From Gemmatimonadetes bacterium T265 (lineage in GTDB: Bacteria > Gemmatimonadota > Gemmatimonadetes > Gemmatimonadales > Gemmatimonadaceae): a DNA stretch of 64,000 bases. This document shows, piece by piece, positions 34,339 through 42,883 of the stretch. Where the stretch lies: assembly GCA_019973575.1 (NCBI GenBank), contig BPUI01000004.1:220459-284458 (forward strand), in the 5' to 3' direction. The position numbers and the translations under genes are program-made. Position 1 is the first letter of the stretch, and every line of letters begins with the position of its first letter. Below the pieces are notes generated by a model. The model made no database searches, had not been told where the DNA came from, and saw only the letters and a list, made by a program, of their open reading frames with translations.

Positions 34339-34953
34339 GTGCTGCTCGTGCCGCGCCCGGCTGAGGAGGCGCACCCCCCCGGCCCGGCGGCCGGCGACGC
34401 CGGCGGGGACGTGACCAGCCTGTTGCGGGAGGCGCAGGCCGGCGACCCCGTCGCGCAGGATGCCCTCTACGCCCGCGTCTACGACGAGCTGCGCCGGCTC
34501 GCGCGCCACGTGCGGGCCGGGCGCGCGGGCGCGACGCTCTCGACGACCGCTCTCGTTCACGAGGCGTACGACAAGCTGCGCCCCGCGCGCGTCGGCGCGT
34601 GGGAAGGGCGCGCGCACTTCTTCGGCGTGGCTGCGCGCGCGATGCGCGACGTCCTGGTCGACGCGGCCCGCCGGCGCGCGGCCGCCAAGCGCGGCGGTGG
34701 CGCCGTACTCGTCACCCTCGGGGACGCCGCCGCGGCGTCGGCGCTGCGGACCGACGACTTGCTCGCCCTCGACGAGGCCCTGGAGCGCCTGGGCGCGCTC
34801 GACGCCCGGCAGCTCCGCGTGGTGGAGTACCGGTACTTCGCCGGCCTCACGGCCACCGAGACCGCCGACGCGTTAGGCATCTCGCTATCCACCGTCGAGC
34901 GCGAGTGGCGCGGCGCGCGCGCCTGGCTCGCGCGGGAGCTGCGTGCGGCGTGA
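34339..34953 (+). CDS. ECF-type sigma-70 factor (TIGR02999-like)
   Basis: RNA polymerase sigma factor of about 204 residues. Sigma region 2: LLREAQAGDPVAQDALYARVYDELRRLARH and TLSTTALVHEAYDKL, then AHFFGVAARAMRDVLVDAARRRAAAKRGG. Region 4: EYRYFAGLTATETADALGISLSTVEREWRGARAWL. This matches the TIGR02999 group seen beside Ser/Thr kinases in Gemmatimonadota and Acidobacteria. GTG 34339 is my preferred start; GTG 34411 is also in frame and the frame is open to 34228. The kinase gene begins 41 bases downstream, so the pair is probably one signalling unit. No anti-sigma gene is present; phosphorylation may substitute (inference). Confidence 0.85.
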   Translation: MLLVPRPAEEAHPPGPAAGDAGGDVTSLLREAQAGDPVAQDALYARVYDELRRLARHVRAGRAGATLSTTALVHEAYDKLRPARVGAWEGRAHFFGVAARAMRDVLVDAARRRAAAKRGGGAVLVTLGDAAAASALRTDDLLALDEALERLGALDARQLRVVEYRYFAGLTATETADALGISLSTVEREWRGARAWLARELRAA

Positions 34954-34994
34954 CCGCGCGGTGAGCGTCCGGTGAACGCGCGACGCGTGTATCG

Positions 34995-37985
34995 GTGAGC
35001 ACGGACGCGGCGCGGTACCGGCGGGCGCAGGCGGTGTTCGCCGACGCCGTGGAGCGACCCGCCACCGAGCGGGCAGCCTTCCTCGACGACGCGTGCGCGG
35101 GCGACGCCGCGCTGCGGGCCGACGTCGCGTCGCTACTCGCCGCCGACGCGGCGGTGTCTGACACGGCAACGTCCGACGCGGCCGAGTCTGTCATCCTCGA
35201 CGCGTCATTGGGGGACCTCGCCGCGCTGCTGGTCGACGAGGACGACGCGCCCGAGCCCGGCGTGCCCGCCGGGCACACGCTCGGCCCCTACCAGGTGCTG
35301 CGCGAGCTCGGGCGCGGGGGCATGGCCACCGTCTATCTCGCGCGCGACGCCAAGCACGACCGGTCGGTCGCGCTCAAGACGCTCCACCCCGACCTCGCCG
35401 CCTCGCTCGGGCCGGAGCGGTTCAAGCGGGAGATCCGCACCGCCGCGCGGCTGCAGCACCCGCACGTGCTCGCGCTGCTGGACTCGGGCGAGACCGACGG
35501 CCGCCTCTGGTTCACCATGCCGTACGTCGAGGGTGAGACGCTGCGCGCGCGGCTTCGGCGCGAGGGGCCACTCCCATTCGACGATGTGGTGCGGACGGTG
35601 CGTGAGGTCGCGCTCGCGCTCGAGTACGCCCACGCGCACGGCGTGGTGCACCGCGACGTGAAGCCCGAGAACGTGCTGCTGTCCGGCGGCGTGGCCGTCG
35701 TGGCCGACTTCGGCGTGGCCAAGGCCATCGCTGCCGCAGCCGGCCCCGCGGCGGGCGGCGCCCCGCCGCCCCGCGCCCGCCGCACCGCCCTCACCGCAGC
35801 CGGTGCCGCGCTCGGCACGCCGGCCTACATGGCGCCCGAGCAGGCGGTCGGCGACCCGGGCGCGGACGCGCGCGCCGACCTCTACTCGCTCGGGTGCCTC
35901 GCCTACGAGCTGCTCGCCGGGCAGCCGCCGTTCGTCGCCGACACGCCGTGGCGCCTCGTCCGCGCCCACCTCGACCGGGCGCCGGAGCCCGTCGAGCGCT
36001 ACCGCCCCGACACGCCGCCCGCACTCGCGGCGCTCGTGATGCAGTGCCTGGAGAAAGACCCGGCCGCGCGCCCCGCCTCGGCCGGCGCGGTGCGCGCCGC
36101 GCTCGACGCGGTGGCGGCCGCGGCGCCGCCCGCCCGGCGCACCCGCCGGCGGCGGCGGTGGGCCCTCACGGCCGCCGGCGTCGCGCTCGCGGCCGGTACA
36201 GCGGCGGCCGTCGCCGTTCCGCGCGAGATCCGCGCGACGCTCGCCACGCTTCTCGCGCGCGGCGCGCCCGCGCTCAACCCGCGCCGCGTCGTCGTCGCTC
36301 CCCTCGACAACCGCACGGGCGACCCGTCGCTCGACGCGCTCGGCGAGATGGCGGCCGACTGGGTGGCGCGGGAGCTGATGCGCACCGGCGAGTTCGAGGT
36401 CGTCGATCCGCACACCGCGGTGACCACCGGCGCCCTGCTCGCGCGCGTGCCGCGGCCGCTGCGCGACGGCGACCCGGCGGTGGCGCTCGCCAAGGAGACG
36501 GGCGCGGGCCGCGCAGTCACGGGCAGCATCTACCGCACGGGCGACAGCCTCCGCCTGCAGGTGCAACTCGTGGATGTGGCGTCCGGACGCCTGGTGCGCG
36601 CCGTGCCGGCGGTGGATGCGAGCGCGCGCGCGCCCTCGGCGGCCGTCATGGCGCTCGCACGGCGCGCGGTCGCCGAGCTCGCGGCCACGGTCGACACCTC
36701 GGCGGGCGCCGCCGTGAGCGCGGCCGGTCGGCCGCCGTCGTACGAGGCCTACCGCGAGGTGAGCCGCGCCTGGGAGAGCTTCTTCCGCGCCGACCTCCGG
36801 GACTTCAGCGCCCGGGTCGACCACGCCGCCGCGCTCGACAGCACATATGTGACGCCGCTCCTTCTCGCGGCGTGGCACGCGGAAAACGTGGGGTGGTGGC
36901 CGCGGGCGGACAGCCTGCTGCGCCGCGTGGCGCGCCTCGACACGCTCCTCACTCCGGCCGAGCGCCCCTTGCGCGATGTGCTGGCCGCCCACGAGGCGGG
37001 CGACCTTCCCGGGGAGCTGCGGGCGGCCGAGGCGCTGCTCGCGCGTTCACCCGGGTCCACGGAGGTGCCGTTACTCGTCGCGGAGTGCGCGATACACGTC
37101 AACCGTCCCGCCGCCGCGCTCGCGGCGCTCGACCGCACCGATCCCGAGCGCGGGCTCAACCTGCTCGCGCCGTGGTACTGGTCCTACCGTACCACGGCCC
37201 TCCACGTGCAGGGCCGCTACCGGGAGGAGCTCGACGCCGCGGGGCGGGCCCGCCGGCAGTTTCCGGGGTCGCCCGCCGCGGCGTTCATGATGGTGCGGGC
37301 GCTCGCGGCCCTGGGCCGCGCCGGGGACGTGGAACGCGAGATGGCCGATGGACCCGACGGTCCCGTCCGCCCCGAGTTCGGCTTCGAGGCGCGCGCCCTC
37401 ACGGCCGTGCGGGAGCTGCGCGTGCACGGCCGGTCGGGGGACGCCGAGCGCGTGCTCGTGGCCGCGCTCGCCCACGTCGGATTGTTGGGGCCGGGCGCCG
37501 TCCGCGCGGTGAGCGCCGACTCGGTGGCGGCGGCCGGGGCCGCACGCGCCGTCGGCCCCGACACGACGGACCCGGCTCCGTGGTACCGCGCCATGCTGCT
37601 CTACGAGGCCGGACGCTGGGCCGACGCGCGGCGCGTGGCGGCGGGCGCTGCCGCGGACTCCGCCGATGCGAGTGCCCTCGGCCTCCTCGGCACTACCACC
37701 GCCCGGCTGGGCGACACCGCGGGCGCGGCGCGCTTCGCCGCACGGCTCGCGGCGGCGCACCGGCCCTACCAGTTCGGGGCCGCCGCCGTGTGGGGCGCCC
37801 GCATCGCCGCCCTGCTCGGCGACCGGGCGGGGGCGGTCGCCCTGCTCGAGCGCTCCCGGCGCGAGGGGGCGGAAGCCGCGGAGGTGATCGGGTCGAGCCA
37901 CGAGGCCAGCGCCGTGACCGACCCCGACTTCGCCGCCCTGCGCGGGTACCCGCCGTTCGTGGCGCTGACGACCCCGCGGCCGTGA
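34995..37985 (+). CDS. Transmembrane Ser/Thr protein kinase with FlgO-like and TPR extracellular part
   Basis: Product of 996 residues. The cytoplasmic Hanks-type kinase domain spans about 95-370: Gly-loop ELGRGGMATVYLARD, Lys128 (VALKTLHPD), catalytic HRD at 219-221 (GVVHRDVKPENVLL), DFG at 238-240 (VADFGVAKAI) and APE-type GTPAYMAPEQ. One TM lies around 388-406 (WALTAAGVALAAGTAAAVAV). The periplasmic part begins RRVVVAPLDNRTGDPSLDALG, a TolB/FlgO-like fold, followed by a long TPR-like helical region (about 570-990). All catalytic residues are present, so it should be active. GTG 34995 is the start. Pairing with the ECF gene upstream suggests control of sigma output by phosphorylation. Confidence 0.9.
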   Translation: MSTDAARYRRAQAVFADAVERPATERAAFLDDACAGDAALRADVASLLAADAAVSDTATSDAAESVILDASLGDLAALLVDEDDAPEPGVPAGHTLGPYQVLRELGRGGMATVYLARDAKHDRSVALKTLHPDLAASLGPERFKREIRTAARLQHPHVLALLDSGETDGRLWFTMPYVEGETLRARLRREGPLPFDDVVRTVREVALALEYAHAHGVVHRDVKPENVLLSGGVAVVADFGVAKAIAAAAGPAAGGAPPPRARRTALTAAGAALGTPAYMAPEQAVGDPGADARADLYSLGCLAYELLAGQPPFVADTPWRLVRAHLDRAPEPVERYRPDTPPALAALVMQCLEKDPAARPASAGAVRAALDAVAAAAPPARRTRRRRRWALTAAGVALAAGTAAAVAVPREIRATLATLLARGAPALNPRRVVVAPLDNRTGDPSLDALGEMAADWVARELMRTGEFEVVDPHTAVTTGALLARVPRPLRDGDPAVALAKETGAGRAVTGSIYRTGDSLRLQVQLVDVASGRLVRAVPAVDASARAPSAAVMALARRAVAELAATVDTSAGAAVSAAGRPPSYEAYREVSRAWESFFRADLRDFSARVDHAAALDSTYVTPLLLAAWHAENVGWWPRADSLLRRVARLDTLLTPAERPLRDVLAAHEAGDLPGELRAAEALLARSPGSTEVPLLVAECAIHVNRPAAALAALDRTDPERGLNLLAPWYWSYRTTALHVQGRYREELDAAGRARRQFPGSPAAAFMMVRALAALGRAGDVEREMADGPDGPVRPEFGFEARALTAVRELRVHGRSGDAERVLVAALAHVGLLGPGAVRAVSADSVAAAGAARAVGPDTTDPAPWYRAMLLYEAGRWADARRVAAGAAADSADASALGLLGTTTARLGDTAGAARFAARLAAAHRPYQFGAAAVWGARIAALLGDRAGAVALLERSRREGAEAAEVIGSSHEASAVTDPDFAALRGYPPFVALTTPRP

Positions 37986-38013
37986 CCGCCCGGGCCGCGG
38001 GGGAGGGCGCCGT

Positions 38014-38030
38014 GTTAGGCAGCACCTAAC
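38014..38030. terminator. Possible hairpin after the kinase gene
   Basis: GTTAGGCAGCACCTAAC is an imperfect inverted repeat (seven-base arms with one mismatch, three-base loop) 29 bases after the kinase stop. It contains the GTTAGGC word. There is no T-run, so intrinsic termination is uncertain. The rest of 37986-38172 holds nothing I can identify. Confidence 0.3.
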
Positions 38031-38172
38031 ACGCCTTATCGGCCGTCCGGGCGTGCCGGGGGCGGGTTCCTGCATGGCTGAGGCGCCGGCCCGGTCGGTG
38101 CGCTCCGCGCTGACACGCGCGGGAATAGCCCGCCACCGGCGTCCCACCGCACCGGGGGGATTCTCTCGCTCC

Positions 38173-38178
38173 CCTAGC
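38173..38178. repeat. Target-site duplication, left copy (CCTAGC)
   Basis: CCTAGC directly precedes the IS4-type element; the identical hexamer follows it at 39770-39775. Confidence 0.7.
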
Positions 38179-38611
38179 CGCAATGCCGATCACGTAATGG
38201 CTTGTCGGCCGGTCCGCCCAAGGTGAAGATGTCGGTCCCCTCAGCGGACCGGCCGCATGACGTTGACCGAAGCCCTGCGGGCGGGGGCGGAGGCCGCGCC
38301 CGCGCCGACCCTGGAGCACGTCCGGCGCGATCTCGGCCCGGCGTGGATCGACGCCGCGCTCGCGGCCGCGGGCACCGCCCCGCTCCGGCGGCGCCGCCTG
38401 CCGGCCGAGCAGGTCATCTGGCTCGTGCTCGGCATGGCCCTCTACCGCGACCGCTCGATCGTGGAGGTGGCCGCCGCGCTCGACCTCGCGCTGCCGGGCG
38501 CGCGGGGCCCCACCGCCGCCCCGAGCGCGGTCAGTCAGGCGCGGACCCGAGTCGGGCCTGCGCCCCTCGCCTGGCTCTTCGCCCGCGGCGCCGAGACCTG
38601 GGCGCCCGCGA

Positions 38612-38641
38612 GTGCCGGGCGGTGCCGGGCGGTGCCGGGCG
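38612..38641. repeat. 10-bp tandem repeat, 3 copies
   Basis: GTGCCGGGCG repeated exactly three times within the IS4 transposase gene. Two surplus copies add 20 bp and break the reading frame. Confidence 0.9.
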
Positions 38642-39083
38642 GCACCGCTGGCGTGGTCTGGCGCTCTACGGCGTCGATGGGACGACGCTCCGGGTGGCGG
38701 ACACGCCGGCCAACCGCGCGCACTGCGGCGAGCAGGTTGCCGGCGGCGGGCGCGGCGTCAGCGCCTACCCGCTCGTGCGCGTGGTCGCGCTCATGGCGCG
38801 GCGCGCGCACCTGCTCGCCGCCGTCGAGGTCGGGCCGTCCGTGACGAGCGAGGCGCGCGCCGCCGCGGCGCTGTGGCCGCGTGTGCCCGACGCGTCGCTG
38901 ACCGTCGTGGACCGCAACTTCCGCGCGGCGGGCACGCTGCTGCCGCTGGCCGCCGGCGGGGCCGAGCGGCACTGGCGCGTGCGCGCGAAGTCGAACACGC
39001 GCACCGTGCTGGTCGAGCAGCTCGGCGCGGGCGACGCGCGCGTCGAGCTGGAGGGCAGCGACCACGCGCGCCGCGCCGATCCG

Positions 39084-39162
39084 GCGCGCCCGCGGACCTG
39101 GCGCGCCCGCGGACCTGGCGCGCCCGCGGACCTGGCGCGCCCGCGGACCTGGCGCGCCCGCG
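39084..39162. repeat. 17-bp tandem repeat, 4 copies plus partial
   Basis: The unit GCGCGCCCGCGGACCTG occurs four times in full (39084-39151) and partly at 39152-39162. Three surplus copies equal 51 bp and therefore keep the transposase frame, while the peptide alternates among all three frames of the unit. Confidence 0.9.
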
Positions 39163-39224
39163 CGATCACGTACGAACGGCCCGGGGGCGGCGGCCCGCAG
39201 CGGCTGCTCACGTCGCTGCGCGCC

Positions 39225-39320
39225 CCGGCGCGCGACCCGGCGCGCGACCCGGCGCGCGACCCGGCGCGCGACCCGGCGCGCGACCCGGCGCGCGACCCGG
39301 CGCGCGACCCGGCGCGCGAC
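39225..39320. repeat. 12-bp tandem repeat, 8 copies (PARD)
   Basis: The unit CCGGCGCGCGAC occurs eight times without change, encoding eight Pro-Ala-Arg-Asp blocks just before the catalytic Glu region of the transposase. Confidence 0.92.
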
Positions 39321-39769
39321 CCGGCGGCCGAGATCGTGGCGCTCTACCACGAGCGCTGGGAGCTGGAGCTCGGCTACGACGAGCTCCAGCCCGAGCTGCT
39401 CGAGCGCGAGGCGGCGCTCCGCAGCCAGAGCCCCGCGGCTGTGACGCAGGAGCGCTGGGGCGTGCTCCTCGCCTACAACTTGGTGCGTCTGGAGATGAGC
39501 CGGGTGGCCGACGCGGCGGCCGTCGCGCCGACCCGGATCCGCTTCGTCGGGGCGCTCCGCTTGATCCGCGACGAGTGGCTCTGGAGCACCTACGCCGCCC
39601 CGGGCGCGATCCCGCGCCACCTGGCGCGGCGCCGCGACGCGCTCGCCCGCCTCGTGCTGCCCGAGCGACGATCCGAGCGCGTCTACCCGCGCGCCGTAAA
39701 GCGCAAGATGAGCAACTACCCCCGCAAGCGGCTCCCACCGCCACCAGAGCCTAAATGATCGGCATTGGG

Positions 39770-39775
39770 CCTAGC
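39770..39775. repeat. Target-site duplication, right copy (CCTAGC)
   Basis: This is the right flank of the IS4-type element. It contains the TAG stop (minus strand) of the neighbouring propeller gene. Confidence 0.7.
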
Positions 39776-41212
39776 GGGCGATCACCATCGTGTGCGCCCC
39801 TCGGGGGACCGGGATCGCGGTCGTCGTCTTGACCAGCGCGACGTGCGTCGGGTCGGTCGGGTTGACCGCGAGGCGCCACACGCCGAGCGACCCGCCCGGC
39901 GCGCCGCCGTCGAAGCGGTCGAACGTGATCGCGGCAACGTAGCGGCTGCTGTTGTCGAAGAGCACCGTCTCGGGCAGGACGCCGTCGAACGGGAAGTCGC
40001 CCACCCGGGTCAGCGCCCCCGTCGCGGGGTCGAGTCGCGCCAGGGAGAGCGAGGCGAAGAACGTCTGGCGCGGATCGGCGAACGGCAGGTACGAGCGCTC
40101 GAGATTGCTCGTCGCCACCCAGCGCCCGTCGGGGCTGACCGCCAACCCCTCGGGCCCGGCGCCTACGACGGCGCGCCCGACCACACGCGGCGGGTCCGCG
40201 GTGCGCCCGGTCCCGACCCGGATGCCGACCACCACGCCGCGGGGCCGGCCGTAGCCGTCGTCGGGGCCGGCGGCCGGGTCGGTGTCGTTCCCGTTCACGA
40301 CGACGTGTCGGCCGTCTGGCGTCCAGCGCACCAGGAACGGCCCGCCGAGCCGCGCGAGCGGCACCGCGGCGCCCCGGGGTACGAGACGCGGTGCGCGCCC
40401 GGCGCCGCCGGTCGCGGTGCCGTCGCCGGTCACGCCGGTCACGCGCGCGAAGGTGACCGCCGGCGTGGTGGCGTCGAGCAGGGCGAGGACGTCCGCGCGC
40501 GCGCCCGGCGGTCCAAACTCCGCGTCGCGCACGGGATGCCCAGCCGGCCAGCCCGGCACCGCCGGCGCTACGCCGCCCGTGAGCCGGCCGTCGCGGAACC
40601 GGTACAGCAGGAGCGGGGTCGTCGGACCCGCCCCCTTGGGGCCGAACGTGACGGCGACGTGCGCGCCCGCGGCGTCGATGGCCACGGTCTCGGGCTGCGC
40701 GGGGCACGCGACGCGTTGCACGACCGCCGGGTGGTCGGGGTCGCCGAGGTCGACCACGACGATCGTCCGGCCGAGCGGCAAGTCGCGCAGCAGCGAGTCC
40801 GCCGCGCCCGGCCGCCGCGCCCCGAGTGTCTCGACTACGACCGCGTAGCGCCCGTCGGGCGTGAGCGCGGCGGCCGCGGGCGGCCCGGTTACCGAGTTCC
40901 CCACCGCGGCCCGGCCGACGGCCAGGGTGTCGAGAGGGCGTGCCCGGCCGCGGACGCGGTCGAGGCGCACGACCGTCAGCGCGTCGGCGCCTCGGGGCGG
41001 GCCGAGCCGGCCGTCGATGTAGGCCGAGGCGACCATGTCGGCGTCGGACAGGGCGACGAGCAGCCGGCCCCGGAAGTCGAGCGGCGCCGCGCGCCCCCGT
41101 CGGTCACGCGCGGCACGGCTTGCGCCGCCGCGGGGCGCGCGCCCGCCGCGCCGGCGCCGAGGAGGGCGCACCACACCAGGGCGAGGCGGCGGAACGCGGA
41201 CGTCAGCGGCAT
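39771..41212 (-). pseudogene. Secreted beta-propeller protein with one frameshift
   Basis: The N-terminus (ATG 41212: MPLTSAFRRLALVWCALL, AAAQA cleavage) is a clear signal peptide in one frame. The mature part (LDFRGRLLVALSDADMVAS onward, about 440 residues) is in the next frame. One extra G in the GGGGG run near 41095-41100 would join them into a protein of about 480 residues, so this is either a real single-base deletion or a sequencing error. Blades such as ALTPDGRYAVVVETLG, VRWTPDGRHVVVNGND and AVSPDGRWVATSNLERSYL indicate a lactonase/WD40-like propeller. Function unknown. The IS4 element abuts its stop codon. Confidence 0.65.
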
Positions 41213-41347
41213 GGGAATCAGGCGAGTGGCGGGCGGTCGTGCGACCACGGATTGCTGCGCCAATCCGGGCGGGCCGCACGGCGGTGGAATCGGCGAGTCT
41301 CATGAACGGCCGGGCCGTGCACCCCGTTGCAGCGCGCGCCTGCTGGG

Positions 41348-41944
41348 TCACCGGGTGTCGTCCCGGCGCAGGCCGTCCGCCAGTAGCGCGACCATCCGCT
41401 GGGCCTGCACGGGCTCGACGACCTCAGACATCGATAGGCGGGCGATCGCGCCCAGCAACTCGCCCGCGGCGACATCCGACCGGACGCGCCCAGCGGCCAC
41501 CGCCGAGGCGAGGAGATGGTCGAGCGCGGGACGAAGGCGCGCTTCGAAGTGGCCCGGCAAGGCGGCGTAGGCGGGCTCGCCCGAGTGGAGGGCGCCGGCG
41601 AGCCCCCGCTTGGTCGCGAAGAACGCCGAGAAGCGCTGCATCCAGAGCCGCAGCGCCTCGAACGGTTCGTGGTGCCCGGCCAGCTCGGCGGCGGCGTCGG
41701 CGCAGTCGTCCATCTCGCGCCGGAAGACGGCGGCGATCAGGTCCGACCGCTGCGGGAAGTGCCGGTACACGGTGCCCACGCCCAGGCCCGCCTTGCCCGC
41801 GATGTCGCGGATGGGCGCGTCCACCCCGGCGACGGCGAAGACCTCCTTCGCCGCCTGGAGTAGCGCGTTGAGACTGCGCTGCGCGTCCGCCCGCAGCTGC
41901 TTAGATGCGACGCCGTCCGCCTCACTACCCGATCCTGATCGCAC
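41348..41944 (-). CDS. TetR-family repressor
   Basis: Product of 198 residues. The N-terminal HTH is RDIAGKAGLGVGTVYRHFPQRSDLIAAVF, preceded by LNALLQAAKEVFAVAGVDA; the C-terminal ligand domain is helical. GTG 41944 is chosen because further upstream codons would run through the operator/promoter at 41954-41982. Divergently transcribed from the SDR gene with a perfect palindrome between them, the standard layout for a TetR controlling its neighbour and itself. No WHG or other effector hints. Confidence 0.88.
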   Translation of the reverse strand: MRSGSGSEADGVASKQLRADAQRSLNALLQAAKEVFAVAGVDAPIRDIAGKAGLGVGTVYRHFPQRSDLIAAVFRREMDDCADAAAELAGHHEPFEALRLWMQRFSAFFATKRGLAGALHSGEPAYAALPGHFEARLRPALDHLLASAVAAGRVRSDVAAGELLGAIARLSMSEVVEPVQAQRMVALLADGLRRDDTR

Positions 41945-41953
41945 GCGAGCTCC

Positions 41954-41982
41954 TTGACATACGGAACGTCGTTCCGTATCTA
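41954..41982 (+). promoter_or_regulatory. Sigma70-like promoter overlapped by a TetR operator
   Basis: The TTGACA -35 box (41954-41959) and TATCTA -10 box (41977-41982) are 17 bp apart and point to the SDR gene. Between them sits a perfect inverted repeat with arms ATACGGAACG and its complement, separated by one base (41959-41979). A repressor bound there would block the promoter. A further CGTTCCG half-site lies at 41993-41999. Confidence 0.8.
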
Positions 41983-42059
41983 TGGTGAACACCGTTCCGC
42001 TTCAAACTCGCGGATCGGACCGCCGTTGCCAAGCGCGGCGTCACCACGGAGATCGGCCC

Positions 42060-42815
42060 ATGAACACTGATATCTTCAATCTTTCCGGCAAGACGGCCCT
42101 GGTGACGGGGGGCAGTCGCGGCATCGGCGCCGCCTGCGCCACCCTGCTGGCCGCGCGCGGCGCCGCGGTCGCGATCACCTACGCGCGCGGCGCCGCGCGG
42201 GCCGACGCCCTCGTCGGCGAAATCGGAGCCGCGGGCGGGTCGGCGTTCGCCGTCGCGGCCGATGTGGGCGACTCGGACGCGGCCAAGGCGGGGGTGGCCC
42301 AGGCCCTCACCCGGCTCGGCGGCCACCTCGACATCCTGGTCAACAACGCGGGCGTCGCCGAGCACGCACCGTTCGGGGGGTTGAGCGACGCCAGCTTCGA
42401 GCGGCAGCTGGCCATCAACGTGCGCGGCGTCTGGTACACCACCACCGCCGCCGTGGCGGCCATGCGCGACGGCGGCCGCGTCATCAACATCGGCAGCTTC
42501 TTCAGCGAGCGCGTGCCGGCCCCCGGCACGAGCGCCTACGGGATGACCAAGCACGCCGTGGCGGGGCTGACCCGGGGGTGGGCGCGCGACCTCGCCGCCC
42601 GGCAGATCACGGTCAACACCGTCGAGCCGGGGGCGATCGAGACCGAGGCCAATCCCGACGCGGGCGACCGGGCGGCGATGATCAAGGCCATGGTCCCGCT
42701 CGGCCGCTACGGGCAGCCCCGCGAGGTCGCCGAGCTGGTCGCCTTCCTGGCCTCGCCGGCGGCGAGCTACGTCACCGGCGCGCAGATCCTCGTGGACGGG
42801 GGCCTGCTCGCCTAA
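42060..42815 (+). CDS. SDR-family oxidoreductase
   Basis: Classical short-chain dehydrogenase/reductase, 251 residues. NAD(P) motif TGGSRGIG at 16-23, NNAG motif (DILVNNAGVAEHAPF), and the Ser146, Tyr160, Lys164 triad in VINIGSFFSERV and SAYGMTKHAVAG. The C-terminus (YVTGAQILVDGGLLA) is typical of FabG-like enzymes. ATG 42060 has GGAG nine bases upstream. It is regulated by the divergent TetR through the palindrome at 41959-41979. Substrate unknown; such TetR-SDR pairs often respond to small xenobiotics. The stop TAA is within a GCCTAAC word. Confidence 0.9.
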   Translation: MNTDIFNLSGKTALVTGGSRGIGAACATLLAARGAAVAITYARGAARADALVGEIGAAGGSAFAVAADVGDSDAAKAGVAQALTRLGGHLDILVNNAGVAEHAPFGGLSDASFERQLAINVRGVWYTTTAAVAAMRDGGRVINIGSFFSERVPAPGTSAYGMTKHAVAGLTRGWARDLAARQITVNTVEPGAIETEANPDAGDRAAMIKAMVPLGRYGQPREVAELVAFLASPAASYVTGAQILVDGGLLA

Positions 42816-42883
42816 CGACGGGGGTGGTGGCCGGCGCCGGCGTTCCGGCTCGTGCGCGGACCGGCGGGCCCGCCGCCTCGCCC

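Larger units (their letters stand above)
38257..39758 (+). pseudogene. IS4-family transposase, frameshifted by a 10-bp repeat
   Basis: The N-terminal frame (from ATG 38257) gives the IS4 N-terminal domain: [20 protein letters not shown] and [20 protein letters not shown]. The catalytic part continues in another frame: LALYGVDGTTLRVADT (first Asp), SLTVVDRNFRAAG (second Asp), VALYHERWELELGYDEL (Glu, YREK-type). The frame break coincides with three tandem copies of GTGCCGGGCG at 38612-38641. With one copy the frame is continuous (CGG CAC CGC TGG), so the two extra copies (20 bp) caused the frameshift. About 500 residues if repaired. Two further tandem repeats are in-frame insertions before the final catalytic block. 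Unless ribosomes shift there, this copy is inactive. Confidence 0.8.
38179..39769 (+). mobile_element. IS4-family insertion sequence with intact ends
   Basis: The element is 1591 bp. The inverted repeats are CGCAATGCCGATCA at the left and the complement of TGATCGGCATTGGG at the right (13 of 14 agree). Perfect 6-bp direct repeats CCTAGC flank it. It landed at the very 3' end of the minus-strand propeller gene: the gene's TAG stop lies within the right duplication. Inside is one transposase gene that is frameshifted and bloated by tandem repeats. Clean ends indicate a fairly recent insertion. Confidence 0.82.

Noticed and set aside
39084..39320. Repeats resembling a CRISPR array
   Set aside because: The units are 12 and 17 bp with no spacers, lie inside a transposase gene, and no cas gene is nearby. 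They are tandem minisatellites.
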